Assembly (NCBI GenBank): GCA_900556525.1
Contig: USOZ01000113.1
Span: 1-6,222, forward strand
From: an uncultured Oscillospiraceae bacterium
GTDB lineage: Bacteria; Bacillota; Clostridia; Oscillospirales; Ruminococcaceae
DNA: 6,222 nt
Direction of reading: 5' to 3'
A model generated the notes under the pieces. It was not told the DNA's origin, made no database searches, and was given only the letters and a program-made list of their open reading frames with translations. Shown in pieces: positions 1 to 6,202 of the stretch (its first letter is position 1; every line of letters begins with the position of its first letter). The position numbers and the translations under genes are program-made.

Positions 1-415
1 CAGTTATACCAACGGAGGTCGCCGTCATTATCGTGCCGATAAACAGCGCGCGGTAAAACTCGTCCGAACCGACCGCGCCGAATCCGTAATAACAGCCGTA
101 CAGCAGAAATCCGCCGAAAAGCGGCACAGCTACGCCGATGACCGCGACAAGCAGCGCTTTAGGGCCGGTTTTTAGGAGCTGCTTCATATTTGTTTCAAGT
201 CCCGCGCCGAACATCAGCAAAACAACGCCTATCTCAGCCATTCCCGCGAGAAAATCCGACTGCGCGACCCAACCGAGGCAGCACGGTCCGATTATAAGTC
301 CTGCAAGAATTTCGCCGACGACCTGCGGCGCTTTCAGTTTCTTTGCCGCAAGTCCGCAGAGCTTTGCCGCAAGAATTATTATCGCAAGATCCTTAAAAAA
401 ATCAATGGTATTCAT
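1..415 (-). CDS. Cation:proton antiporter (CPA2/Kef-type), N-terminal part, cut by window edge
   Basis: Integral membrane protein expected to exchange Na+ or K+ for protons across the cytoplasmic membrane. Only the first 138 codons are present; a full family member has about 380-400 residues or more. Seen: a hydrophobic first helix (about residues 9-24), then the family-typical stretch QVVGEILAGLIIGP at 31-44, a second helix running into FGAGLET at 69-75, a third helix at about 87-106, and the TATSVGIT motif at 131-138. That last motif belongs to the broken helix of the ion-binding core. The catalytic Asp of the next helix lies outside the window, so ion specificity cannot be judged. The ATG at 415 is chosen because it starts at the normal family N-terminus and follows a purine-rich stretch (GAAAGAAGAGAG) and a good promoter. 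It is divergent from the gntR operon. The family call is firm; the subfamily (GerN/NapA-like or KefB-like) is open. Confidence 0.9.
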   Translation of the reverse strand, partial: MNTIDFFKDLAIIILAAKLCGLAAKKLKAPQVVGEILAGLIIGPCCLGWVAQSDFLAGMAEIGVVLLMFGAGLETNMKQLLKTGPKALLVAVIGVAVPLFGGFLLYGCYYGFGAVGSDEFYRALFIGTIMTATSVGIT

Positions 416-450
416 TATCTCTCTTCTTTCCGTTCTTTTTTGCACATATA

Positions 451-479
451 AGTATAGTATTTTTCGGCGGGTTTTGCAA
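451..479 (-). promoter_or_regulatory. Predicted promoter of the antiporter gene
   Basis: Read on the minus strand, a -35 box TTGCAA (474-479) is followed by a 17-bp spacer and a -10 box TATACT (451-456). This is 4/6 and 5/6 identity to the sigma-70/sigma-A consensus at ideal spacing. Transcription would start near 444, giving a leader of about 30 nt before the ATG at 415. No operator-like repeat is seen around it. Confidence 0.6.
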
Positions 480-588
480 CATTTTTTTAAAAAATTTTCA
501 CTTTTTCTCCGTTTTTCACGCTTTTGGGCGTAAGTCGGAGTAATTTTTTTACAATTTGGACAGCGTAAAAAAAATCATGTTCTATGTA

Positions 589-617
589 TTGACAAGTGCA
601 AATAAATGTGCTATACT
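589..617 (+). promoter_or_regulatory. Predicted sigma-A promoter of the gntR-ABC operon
   Basis: A perfect -35 box TTGACA (589-594), a 17-bp spacer and a -10 box TATACT (612-617, 5/6). The predicted start site is about 624, leaving a leader of about 45 nt before the TTG at 670. A near-consensus promoter fits a gene set held off by a repressor rather than one needing an activator. Confidence 0.8.
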
Positions 618-619
618 CA

Positions 620-646
620 AACTGTACTAGATGATATAGTACAGTT
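620..646 (+). promoter_or_regulatory. Perfect inverted repeat, probable operator of the GntR regulator
   Basis: Arms AACTGTACTA (620-629) and TAGTACAGTT (637-646) are exact reverse complements separated by the 7-bp spacer GATGATA. The repeat begins 2 bp after the -10 box and covers the predicted transcription start, so a bound dimer would block initiation. YtrA-type GntR proteins are known to bind long A/T-edged inverted repeats next to their own promoter, and the first gene after this site encodes such a protein. Autorepression is inferred, not shown. Confidence 0.75.
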
Positions 647-653
647 AAAACAC

Positions 654-661
654 AAAGGAGG
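654..661 (+). promoter_or_regulatory. Ribosome binding site that fixes a TTG start
   Basis: AAAGGAGG is a near-complete anti-16S match and ends 8 nt before the TTG at 670. The next in-frame ATG (679) is 17 nt away, too far for efficient use. The site therefore favours TTG as the real start of the regulator. Confidence 0.75.
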
Positions 662-669
662 CTGATAAC

Positions 670-1041
670 TTGTTTGCCATGCAGCTTGAGGGCGGAGCGT
701 CGATTTGCGAACAGCTCTGCGACCGCATTACAGGGCTTATCTTCAACGGTACAATGGAAGAGAACGAAAAGCTGCCCGCCGTGCGCGAGGTCGCAAAATC
801 GCTCGGAATAAACCCGAATACGGTTCAAAAAGCCTACGCGCAGCTTGAACAGCGCGGGCTGATCTATTCTATCCCCGCCAAGGGCAGCTATGTCGCCGGG
901 CGCGAGGCAACCACGGAAATAATCCGCGGGCAGCTCATCTCCGCAGTTGAAAAGACGCTTCGCGACGCTTTTTCTGCGGGGATCGAAAAAGACGAAATAA
1001 TCGGCTTGATTGAAAAAATCGAAGAGGGGGAACAATCGTGA
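670..1041 (+). CDS. GntR-family transcriptional regulator, YtrA subfamily
   Basis: A 123-residue DNA-binding repressor, probably of its own operon. A winged helix-turn-helix fills residues 10-77. The conserved block LPAVREVAKSLGINPNTVQK (35-54) continues through AYAQLEQRGLI, and the wing carries KGSYV at 71-75. After the wing there is only a short helical tail (about 79-120), which may dimerise. There is no aminotransferase, FCD or UTRA ligand domain. This small two-part layout is the YtrA subfamily, whose genes normally sit in front of ABC transporter genes, as here. The start is TTG at 670, set by an AAAGGAGG site 8 nt upstream. The stop overlaps the GTG of the ATPase gene by 4 bp (GTGA), implying translational coupling. 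The inducer is unknown; ytr-type operons of Bacillus respond to cell-wall-active compounds, which is only a suggestion here. Confidence 0.92.
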   Translation: MFAMQLEGGASICEQLCDRITGLIFNGTMEENEKLPAVREVAKSLGINPNTVQKAYAQLEQRGLIYSIPAKGSYVAGREATTEIIRGQLISAVEKTLRDAFSAGIEKDEIIGLIEKIEEGEQS

Positions 1042-1931
1042 TTGAAATTCAGAAAATCAGTCTTAACTTCGACGGACAGCAGGTTCTCGATGAGGTAAGC
1101 CTGACCGTTCCCGAAGGACGGGCGTTCGGTCTGCTCGGCTCGAACGGCGCGGGAAAATCCACGCTCCTGCGCGTGCTTTCGGGGATATATAAGCCCGACT
1201 GCGGAACTGTCAGAATAGACGGCGATAACGTCTGGGACAATGTAAAAACAAAAGAAAAAATCTGCTTTGTAAACGACGAAACGATACAGTTTTCGGCAAT
1301 GACGCTTCTGAAGCTGAAAAATTACTATAAGCGTTTTTATTCCACATTTTCGGAGGAGAAATTCGAGAAGCTGCACAGCGTTCTCAATCTTCCGATGAAC
1401 AAGCGGCTTTCGAGCTTTTCAAAGGGCATGAAGCGGCAGGCGGTCGTTATCTGCGCGCTTGCGTGCTGTACGAAATACATTTTTCTCGACGAAGCATTCG
1501 ACGGACTTGACCCGACAATGCGCATAATCGTCAAAAACATGATGATCGACGCAATGCTCGACAACGGAACAAGCGTTATCCTCTCGTCGCACAATCTCAA
1601 GGAAATCGAGGAATTCTGTGACACAGCGGCGCTGCTTCACAACGGGAAAATCGTGTTCTGCCGCGAGCTTGACAGCGTTATGGGAAATGTACGGAAGATA
1701 CAAACCTCTTTCGGCGCGCCGTGTTCAAAGGAAGATTTCCCCGAGCTTGAAATACTTCACCTTGAAACGAACGGAAGCGTAGTGCAGATAATCGCAAAGG
1801 GCAGCGAGGACGAGATACGCGCAGCGATAGAAAAGCACAACCCGAAATTCCTCGACCTTGTCCCGCTTACGCTCGACGAAATATTTATCTATGAAATGGA
1901 GGGCATGGGCTATGACGCAGCAGCGCTCTGA
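1038..1931 (+). CDS. ABC transporter ATP-binding protein (YtrB-like)
   Basis: A 297-residue cytoplasmic ATPase that should power the permease encoded next. Seen in order: Walker A GSNGAGKS (34-41); a region around NDE (79-81) where the usual Q-loop glutamine is absent; the signature region SSFSKGMKRQ (125-134), a variant of LSGGQ; Walker B YIFLDE (147-152) with catalytic Glu152; D-loop GLDP (156-159); and the switch His185 in SSHNLKEIEE. ATPase activity is therefore expected. About 80 residues after position 215 form the C-terminal extension common in YtrB/EcsA/CcmA-like exporters. The GTG start at 1038 follows GAGGGGG with 7 nt spacing and overlaps the gntR stop. The 3' end overlaps the permease gene by 20 bp. 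The cargo cannot be read from the sequence; the family is mostly linked to drug, bacteriocin or envelope-stress export and resistance. Confidence 0.93.
   Translation: MIEIQKISLNFDGQQVLDEVSLTVPEGRAFGLLGSNGAGKSTLLRVLSGIYKPDCGTVRIDGDNVWDNVKTKEKICFVNDETIQFSAMTLLKLKNYYKRFYSTFSEEKFEKLHSVLNLPMNKRLSSFSKGMKRQAVVICALACCTKYIFLDEAFDGLDPTMRIIVKNMMIDAMLDNGTSVILSSHNLKEIEEFCDTAALLHNGKIVFCRELDSVMGNVRKIQTSFGAPCSKEDFPELEILHLETNGSVVQIIAKGSEDEIRAAIEKHNPKFLDLVPLTLDEIFIYEMEGMGYDAAAL
1898..1903 (+). promoter_or_regulatory. Ribosome binding site inside the ATPase gene, fixing the permease start
   Basis: GGAGGG lies within the last codons of the ATPase gene and ends 8 nt before the ATG at 1912. Earlier in-frame starts (a TTG at 1858 and an ATG at 1891) have no purine-rich site ahead of them, so 1912 is the supported start. 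Confidence 0.7.
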
Positions 1932-4122
1932 AAAAACGAATTATGCGCTTAAATATTTCACTTATCAGCTCGGCAGGCTGAAAAGCTGCATAATTTTTTC
2001 GACGATATTCTCGTTCCTGTTTTTCCCGATGATAATGATCTCACAGGGCAGGTCGGTATCGATTTCCATTGAAACAGCGGCGATAATTCTTTCGATAATA
2101 TCCTTTGTGGGACTTGTCGCGGTGACATTTATCGCTCCGCTTACCGCAATGAAGCACCTTTATACAAGAACGAGCGCGGACAATATCCTTTCTCTCCCGC
2201 TCACTGCGGCGCAGCGCTTTATCGGTGATATATGCGCGGGCTTCGGGGCGTTCGCGGTTCCTTTCGCGCTTTCAATTCCCGTTACATACGTCGCCAAAAA
2301 AATCTCGGACGCGAGCATGGAGTTCAACATTGTTTTTCTGGCGCTTGCGCTGCTGCTTATGTTCGCGGCGTTCAACACCATGCTCACGATATGCTGCGGA
2401 CGGCTCACGGAGGCTATTCTCTATCCTATCGCGCTTAACTTCGCAGTGCCGCTTTTCACAATTCTCGGCACATATATCTCCTACGTCAATGCTTTCGGGC
2501 TTAACAGCGGATACGATATGTCAGGCACAACAGGATTTTTACAAGCGCTCATGGGCTTTCTCGGTTATGTTATCGCGGTGACCTCGCCGATAGGCTGTCT
2601 TTTTGAAGCGCTGGCGTTTGAACTGTCGATACCGATAATTATTGCGCTGATAATGACGGTCGTTATGCTTGTGATAGCGTTTATTCTGTACAAAAAGCGC
2701 CCTGCGCACAGAATAGGTCAGCCGTTCGTTTTCAGACCCGTTTTCACAATATCCTCAGCGCTCGTCATCCTCGGAACTATCACGACATATATCGCCTTAA
2801 TGTTCATATTAAACGGCGAGGAAACACCCGACTTTGTCGTAAACGGCGTTGTTGCCGCAGTCATTGCGCTTATCCTCCTGCTTATAATGGAACTGATAAA
2901 CTATAAGCGGATAAAAAATGTGCTGAAATTTATTCTGAAATACGCCGCAATGACTATCGGCGGGCTTGCGCTCTGTTTTATCCTGTACAAGGGCGAGGGC
3001 TTCGGAATAACCTCGTATATCCCCGACGAAAGCGATATTGAATATGTTAGAATTTATCAGTACTACGAAGGCGGAACAAGAAGCGCGGTCGTAAAAGGCA
3101 ATACGGACTCCTCAAAAATGATTACCGAGATGCACAAAAATAAAATAGATAATCGTTCGGTTTCAAACGGAATGGGCGATGAAACGATCTACATTGAATA
3201 TTACCTCCGAAACGGTCAGTATGTTTCACGCTGCTATGCGAGCGAACCCGACAGCTTCTGGGAGGAAATGTACGCGACCGAGGGTTATCGCCTCGATAAG
3301 CTGAATACGATAGCTCTATACGGAAAGAAGGATATCACGCTTGCTATAAGCGATGTCAGATCCTCGGAAGAAATCAAGTATGCGTTCGCGCTCGAAAATG
3401 AACATAACAGCAATATAAAATACATTTTCGTAGAAGACGCTAATATGGGAGCGCTTACCTCCGCTCTTGAAGCGGATCTGTCCGCCGATGATTTGTACGG
3501 CAGACACAACGACGCGGCAATAGGCACGCTCCGTATCGCAAACGTCACCACCGAAAGCAGCGCAAATATTTCGCAGAAACAGCTTAACTACACGATAGCC
3601 AGAATAAACATATACAAAAGCTACACGAACACCTGCGCATACCTTAGCAGCTTCGGGAAGCTCCCGACAGCCAATGAGGCGGCGACGGAAGCGATAAAGA
3701 GCAGCTCCGCGCGGTCGGTTATGAGAGTTCCCAAAGGGCAGAACAAATGGATAAGCCCCGACAGCGAAATGATACTGGTCTACGACCAGGAATTCAAGGA
3801 GCTTCTCTCGAACGAGGTAATGTACACAAAGCAGAACGACGGCGAATATAATTATTACCTTGTTCTGGGTGTGGACTACCGCTTCTCGCCTGTTATAAGC
3901 TATGATTATCACAATTATGAGTACAGCGAAGAACAGCTTGAAAATTTCAGATCGGCGGGTCTGGCGCAGCCGGAAGTCGTATTCGACGAGCATTACATAA
4001 GCTCGGTTTGCGGCGTGGATACTGCGGGCATCGACGATATCTACGCTCTGATAAATGAAGAAATGTACGATAAACTCGATGAAATGTTCTCATCAAGATA
4101 CGTTATAAAGTCTCTTCCCTGA
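1912..4122 (+). CDS. ABC-2-type transporter permease with large C-terminal soluble domain
   Basis: A 736-residue membrane partner of the preceding ATPase. Residues 20-360 are strongly hydrophobic, with about ten candidate membrane segments (near 25-44, 55-80, 105-128, 138-162, 168-192, 211-232, 239-260, 278-300, 309-329 and 338-359). NILSLPLTAAQRF (91-103) is the kind of cytoplasmic loop seen in ABC-2 permeases of this regulator/ATPase/permease class. Residues 361-736 are polar, rich in Tyr, Asp, Glu and Ser, and contain no membrane helix. I cannot name this part with certainty; it resembles the DUF6449-type tails of Clostridia ABC permeases as I remember them. With ten helices the tail would be cytoplasmic; with nine or eleven it would be outside. 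There is no second permease gene, so the protein probably works as a homodimer. Substrate unknown. The start at 1912 is chosen from GGAGGG 8 nt upstream, and the gene overlaps the ATPase gene by 20 bp. Confidence 0.85.
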   Translation: MTQQRSEKTNYALKYFTYQLGRLKSCIIFSTIFSFLFFPMIMISQGRSVSISIETAAIILSIISFVGLVAVTFIAPLTAMKHLYTRTSADNILSLPLTAAQRFIGDICAGFGAFAVPFALSIPVTYVAKKISDASMEFNIVFLALALLLMFAAFNTMLTICCGRLTEAILYPIALNFAVPLFTILGTYISYVNAFGLNSGYDMSGTTGFLQALMGFLGYVIAVTSPIGCLFEALAFELSIPIIIALIMTVVMLVIAFILYKKRPAHRIGQPFVFRPVFTISSALVILGTITTYIALMFILNGEETPDFVVNGVVAAVIALILLLIMELINYKRIKNVLKFILKYAAMTIGGLALCFILYKGEGFGITSYIPDESDIEYVRIYQYYEGGTRSAVVKGNTDSSKMITEMHKNKIDNRSVSNGMGDETIYIEYYLRNGQYVSRCYASEPDSFWEEMYATEGYRLDKLNTIALYGKKDITLAISDVRSSEEIKYAFALENEHNSNIKYIFVEDANMGALTSALEADLSADDLYGRHNDAAIGTLRIANVTTESSANISQKQLNYTIARINIYKSYTNTCAYLSSFGKLPTANEAATEAIKSSSARSVMRVPKGQNKWISPDSEMILVYDQEFKELLSNEVMYTKQNDGEYNYYLVLGVDYRFSPVISYDYHNYEYSEEQLENFRSAGLAQPEVVFDEHYISSVCGVDTAGIDDIYALINEEMYDKLDEMFSSRYVIKSLP

Positions 4123-4138
4123 CAATATAGATCTATTC

Positions 4139-4179
4139 ACAGAACAGCTCCCATGCACTATGCACGGGAGCTGTCCTGT
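4139..4179. terminator. Long hairpin between convergent operons, probable (bidirectional) terminator
   Basis: A near-perfect 19-bp-arm hairpin with a CTA loop (4158-4160). The core arms ACAGCTCCC (4144-4152) and GGGAGCTGT (4166-4174) are exact; inner TGCA/TGCA and outer ACAG/CTGT extend the stem across two A-C mismatches in the plus-strand RNA. In the minus-strand RNA both mismatches become G-U wobbles, so the stem is continuous. It starts 16 nt after the permease stop. On the plus side a moderately T-rich stretch follows (to about 4188); on the minus side there is no U-tract. Termination of the rightward operon is the best reading. Confidence 0.6.
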
Positions 4180-4287
4180 TGTATATTTGGAGATGAAATG
4201 AAGGGTGGCTTATACTTAATCGGTTATAATCTTGCATATAGGGGTTATACGAAGATTTTTTGTCTATAGTTTTATTGGTGATTGGTA

Positions 4288-5202
4288 TTATTCTTTTACA
4301 GAACCCGTAACGAGGTTGCTGTAAATCGACTTCTGCAAAACGAGGAAGAGTATAAGCGACGGGATTATACATATGATAACGCCCGCGAAAATTATCTCCC
4401 ACTTCGCGCCGTAAGGTCCGATAAAATTGTACAGCGCCGTTGAAACAACGTTGTGTTCCGCGCTCGGCATATAAAGGTTGGCGGTGTAGAAGTCGTTGTA
4501 AATTCCTACGAATTTTATTACAAGAACGGTCGCTATCGCCGGACGAAGCATGGGCAAAATAATGCTCCAGTAAACGCGCGGATATGAGCAGCCGTCGAGA
4601 ATAGCGCTTTCGTCGAGCGAAACCGAAATGTTATCGAGGAACTGAATGAAAATATAGATAGAAACAATGTCCGTACCGATATAAAGCACGCAGGGTGCGG
4701 CGAGCGAGTCGAAAAGACCGAGCGCGTTTACTATCTGAAAAACCGTTACCTGCATCGAGATATTCGGCAGAAGCGCCGCGAAAAGGAACACGAACTTGAC
4801 CGCGCGCGTGAACATCATCTTAAAACGCTGGAGAACGAATGCCGTCATTGTGCCCGTGATTATCGTTCCCGCGCAGGAAACAACGAGGATTATCGCCGTA
4901 TTCGCCAAACCGCGGAGGACGTTTCCGTTAATGAACGCAATTTTGAAGTTCTCAAACTGCGGAACTGCGGGAAGCCGGAAAACGTTTGTCCCGATATATT
5001 CTTCGTGCGTCTTGAACGCGCCGATCAGCACAACGAGCAGGGGGATTATAACGATAAGGCAGCAGGCGATAAGGAACACATATTTCAGTATTTTTATGAT
5101 TATTTTTACTGCCATAGGCGTTTCGCGGAATCTGTAATCGCTCAGATTAAATTCCTTTTCGCCGTTCTGAACCTGTACGTCCGTCTGATTTGTACCGTTC
5201 AT
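4288..5202 (-). CDS. Carbohydrate ABC transporter permease, MalG-like
   Basis: A 304-residue inner subunit of a sugar importer (CUT1 type, binding-protein-dependent transport family). It has a polar N-terminal tail of about 35 residues, then six membrane segments (about 36-62, 98-124, 134-157, 168-190, 217-236, 268-290). The EAA loop that docks on the ATPase is DESAILDGCSYPRVYWSIILP (197-217), with Gly204 and the ILP ending conserved and EAA relaxed to ESA. The C-terminus (LQKSIYSNLVTGSVKE) matches the MalG-type ending. Start: AAGGAGG lies 10 nt before the ATG at 5202. A GTG at 5208 would add two residues and overlap the previous gene by 4 bp, but it is only 4 nt from the site. It is the last gene of its operon, and no ATPase gene follows. 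The sugar cannot be predicted. Confidence 0.92.
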   Translation of the reverse strand: MNGTNQTDVQVQNGEKEFNLSDYRFRETPMAVKIIIKILKYVFLIACCLIVIIPLLVVLIGAFKTHEEYIGTNVFRLPAVPQFENFKIAFINGNVLRGLANTAIILVVSCAGTIITGTMTAFVLQRFKMMFTRAVKFVFLFAALLPNISMQVTVFQIVNALGLFDSLAAPCVLYIGTDIVSIYIFIQFLDNISVSLDESAILDGCSYPRVYWSIILPMLRPAIATVLVIKFVGIYNDFYTANLYMPSAEHNVVSTALYNFIGPYGAKWEIIFAGVIICIIPSLILFLVLQKSIYSNLVTGSVKE

Positions 5203-5204
5203 CG

Positions 5205-6131
5205 TCACTTATCCTCCTTAAACGCAATTTTCTGTATTCCCGTGATTATGAGAATTATCGCAAGCAGGACTATCGCCATTGCGCTCGCCAGTCCGACCTT
5301 ATGATACTGGAACGCCGTTTCGATCGTCTTGATAACGAACGTGCTTGTTCCACTGCGTCCGCCTGTAATGATATACGGAATTTCAAATACCGAAACCGCG
5401 CCCTTTACGGCGAGGATAAGCTGAAGCGCAACGATCGGACGGATACTCGGGAAAATGATATATCTGAAGCGTTGCCATGCGTTTGCGCCGTCGAGGTCGG
5501 CAGCTTCGTATATATCGGGGGATATAGACTGAATAGCGCCGATAAACATGATAATATCAAAGCCGATATAACGCCATATCGAGGCGAAAACAAGGCAGAA
5601 GTTCACGATACTCGGCTCGGAAAGCCACCTTACAGGCTCCATTCCGAGCATAACAAGAATACTGTTGAGAGTTCCCTCCGTGTTTGTTATTCCGTCGCCT
5701 TTCTGGAAGAAACGGCGGAAGATAAGCGAAACCGCGACGCCGTTCATCATATAAGGGAAGAACAGAATACCCTTGAATAAATTTGCAAATTTTATTTTCG
5801 AGCATAAAAGCGTCGCGATAAGCAGCGCAAATGCAAGCTGTACAAATGAGCCGAGCAGGTAATAAAGGCTGTTCGCAAAGGTTTTAAGATAGCTGTTGTC
5901 GGTAAACATACGGACGTAGTTATCAAAACCTACCCATTCGACCGAAACGCCCATCTGGTCGCGCTTCTGGAAGCTGTATATGCCCATATTCACTGCGGGG
6001 ATAAGTGTAAAAAGAATAAGGAGCACAAGCGGTATAAGCAGAAACAAAACGGTCGTCATATATTTCTGCCCCGTATATCCGCTTAGCCATTCGCCGAAGG
6101 TTCGTTTTTTTGGAGCTGCGGCAGTTGCCAT
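5205..6131 (-). CDS. Carbohydrate ABC transporter permease, MalF/UgpA-like
   Basis: A 308-residue membrane subunit forming the sugar channel with the MalG-like partner downstream. It has a positively charged N-terminus, then about six membrane segments (27-47, 86-109, 118-140, 173-198, 229-250, 280-298). The EAA loop is canonical: EAADLDGANAWQRFRYIIFP at 209-228, with the invariant Gly215 and the IFP ending. Its length of about 300 fits the short UgpA/MsmF type rather than enteric MalF, which has a large periplasmic insertion. ATG at 6131 is preceded by GGAAAGGGTG with 7 nt spacing. The stop codon sits within the coupling region of the next gene, whose AAGGAGG site is formed by the codons of Lys-Glu-Asp near this C-terminus. 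A substrate-binding protein gene is expected just upstream, beyond the window. Confidence 0.93.
   Translation of the reverse strand: MATAAAPKKRTFGEWLSGYTGQKYMTTVLFLLIPLVLLILFTLIPAVNMGIYSFQKRDQMGVSVEWVGFDNYVRMFTDNSYLKTFANSLYYLLGSFVQLAFALLIATLLCSKIKFANLFKGILFFPYMMNGVAVSLIFRRFFQKGDGITNTEGTLNSILVMLGMEPVRWLSEPSIVNFCLVFASIWRYIGFDIIMFIGAIQSISPDIYEAADLDGANAWQRFRYIIFPSIRPIVALQLILAVKGAVSVFEIPYIITGGRSGTSTFVIKTIETAFQYHKVGLASAMAIVLLAIILIITGIQKIAFKEDK
5213..5219 (-). promoter_or_regulatory. Ribosome binding site of the MalG-like gene
   Basis: AAGGAGG on the minus strand lies inside the last codons of the MalF-like gene. It is 10 nt from ATG 5202 and 4 nt from GTG 5208. The spacing favours ATG, though both are possible. 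The arrangement couples the two subunits so they are made in similar amounts. Confidence 0.6.
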
Positions 6132-6169
6132 CGGAGTTCACCCTTTCCGAAATTTTTATACTATTTTTC

Positions 6170-6202
6170 AATCTTCCTATAGACGACGTCTATAGGAAGA
6201 TT
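6170..6202. repeat. Perfect 33-bp palindrome upstream of the MalF-like gene
   Basis: Arms of 16 bp (6170-6185 starting AATCTTCC, and 6187-6202 ending GGAAGATT) are exact reverse complements around the single base A6186. It lies 38 bp ahead of the MalF-like start. Neither strand has a T-tract after it: the minus strand continues GAAAAATAG and the plus strand CGCACG. A standard intrinsic terminator is therefore unlikely. It could be an mRNA hairpin between a binding-protein gene and the permease genes, or an operator. A weak -10-like TATAAA follows on the minus strand near 6154-6159. Confidence 0.7.

Noticed and set aside
138..533. 131-residue plus-strand reading frame over the antiporter gene
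   Set aside because: It is the antisense shadow of a well-supported antiporter sequence, and its 3' part runs through AT-rich promoter DNA.
507..550. Nested stems CTCCG/CGGAG and ACGC/GCGT followed by a T-run, resembling a plus-strand terminator
   Set aside because: The stems are short with unpaired gaps, and no plus-strand gene ends before it. In such AT-rich DNA this can be chance.
487..1035. 182-residue minus-strand reading frame opposite the GntR gene
   Set aside because: It is fully antisense to a clear winged-helix gene, has no recognisable family features, and would span the operon promoter.
1858..1911. Longer N-terminus for the permease (TTG 1858 or ATG 1891)
   Set aside because: No purine-rich site precedes these codons, while ATG 1912 has GGAGGG at 8 nt. 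The extra residues are just the other frame of the ATPase C-terminus.
3316..3993. 225-residue minus-strand reading frame inside the permease gene
   Set aside because: Shadow of the permease C-terminal coding region; no ribosome binding site or family signature seen.
4225..4230. Consensus -10 TATAAT in the convergent intergenic region
   Set aside because: There is no -35 box at 16-18 bp, and no plus-strand gene downstream; it would drive antisense RNA into the MalG-like gene.
4209..4250. Repeated TTATAC/GGTTATA words, two of them 21 bp apart
   Set aside because: The words are short and imperfect in AT-rich DNA, with no regular array, so they are not enough for an operator or iteron call.
4133..4402. 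89-residue minus-strand frame running through the convergent intergenic region
   Set aside because: It overlaps the MalG-like gene out of frame and reads through the terminator hairpin; no support as a gene.
5190..5780. 196-residue plus-strand reading frame opposite the MalF-like gene
   Set aside because: Antisense to a canonical EAA-loop permease; composition is charged and shows no domain pattern.
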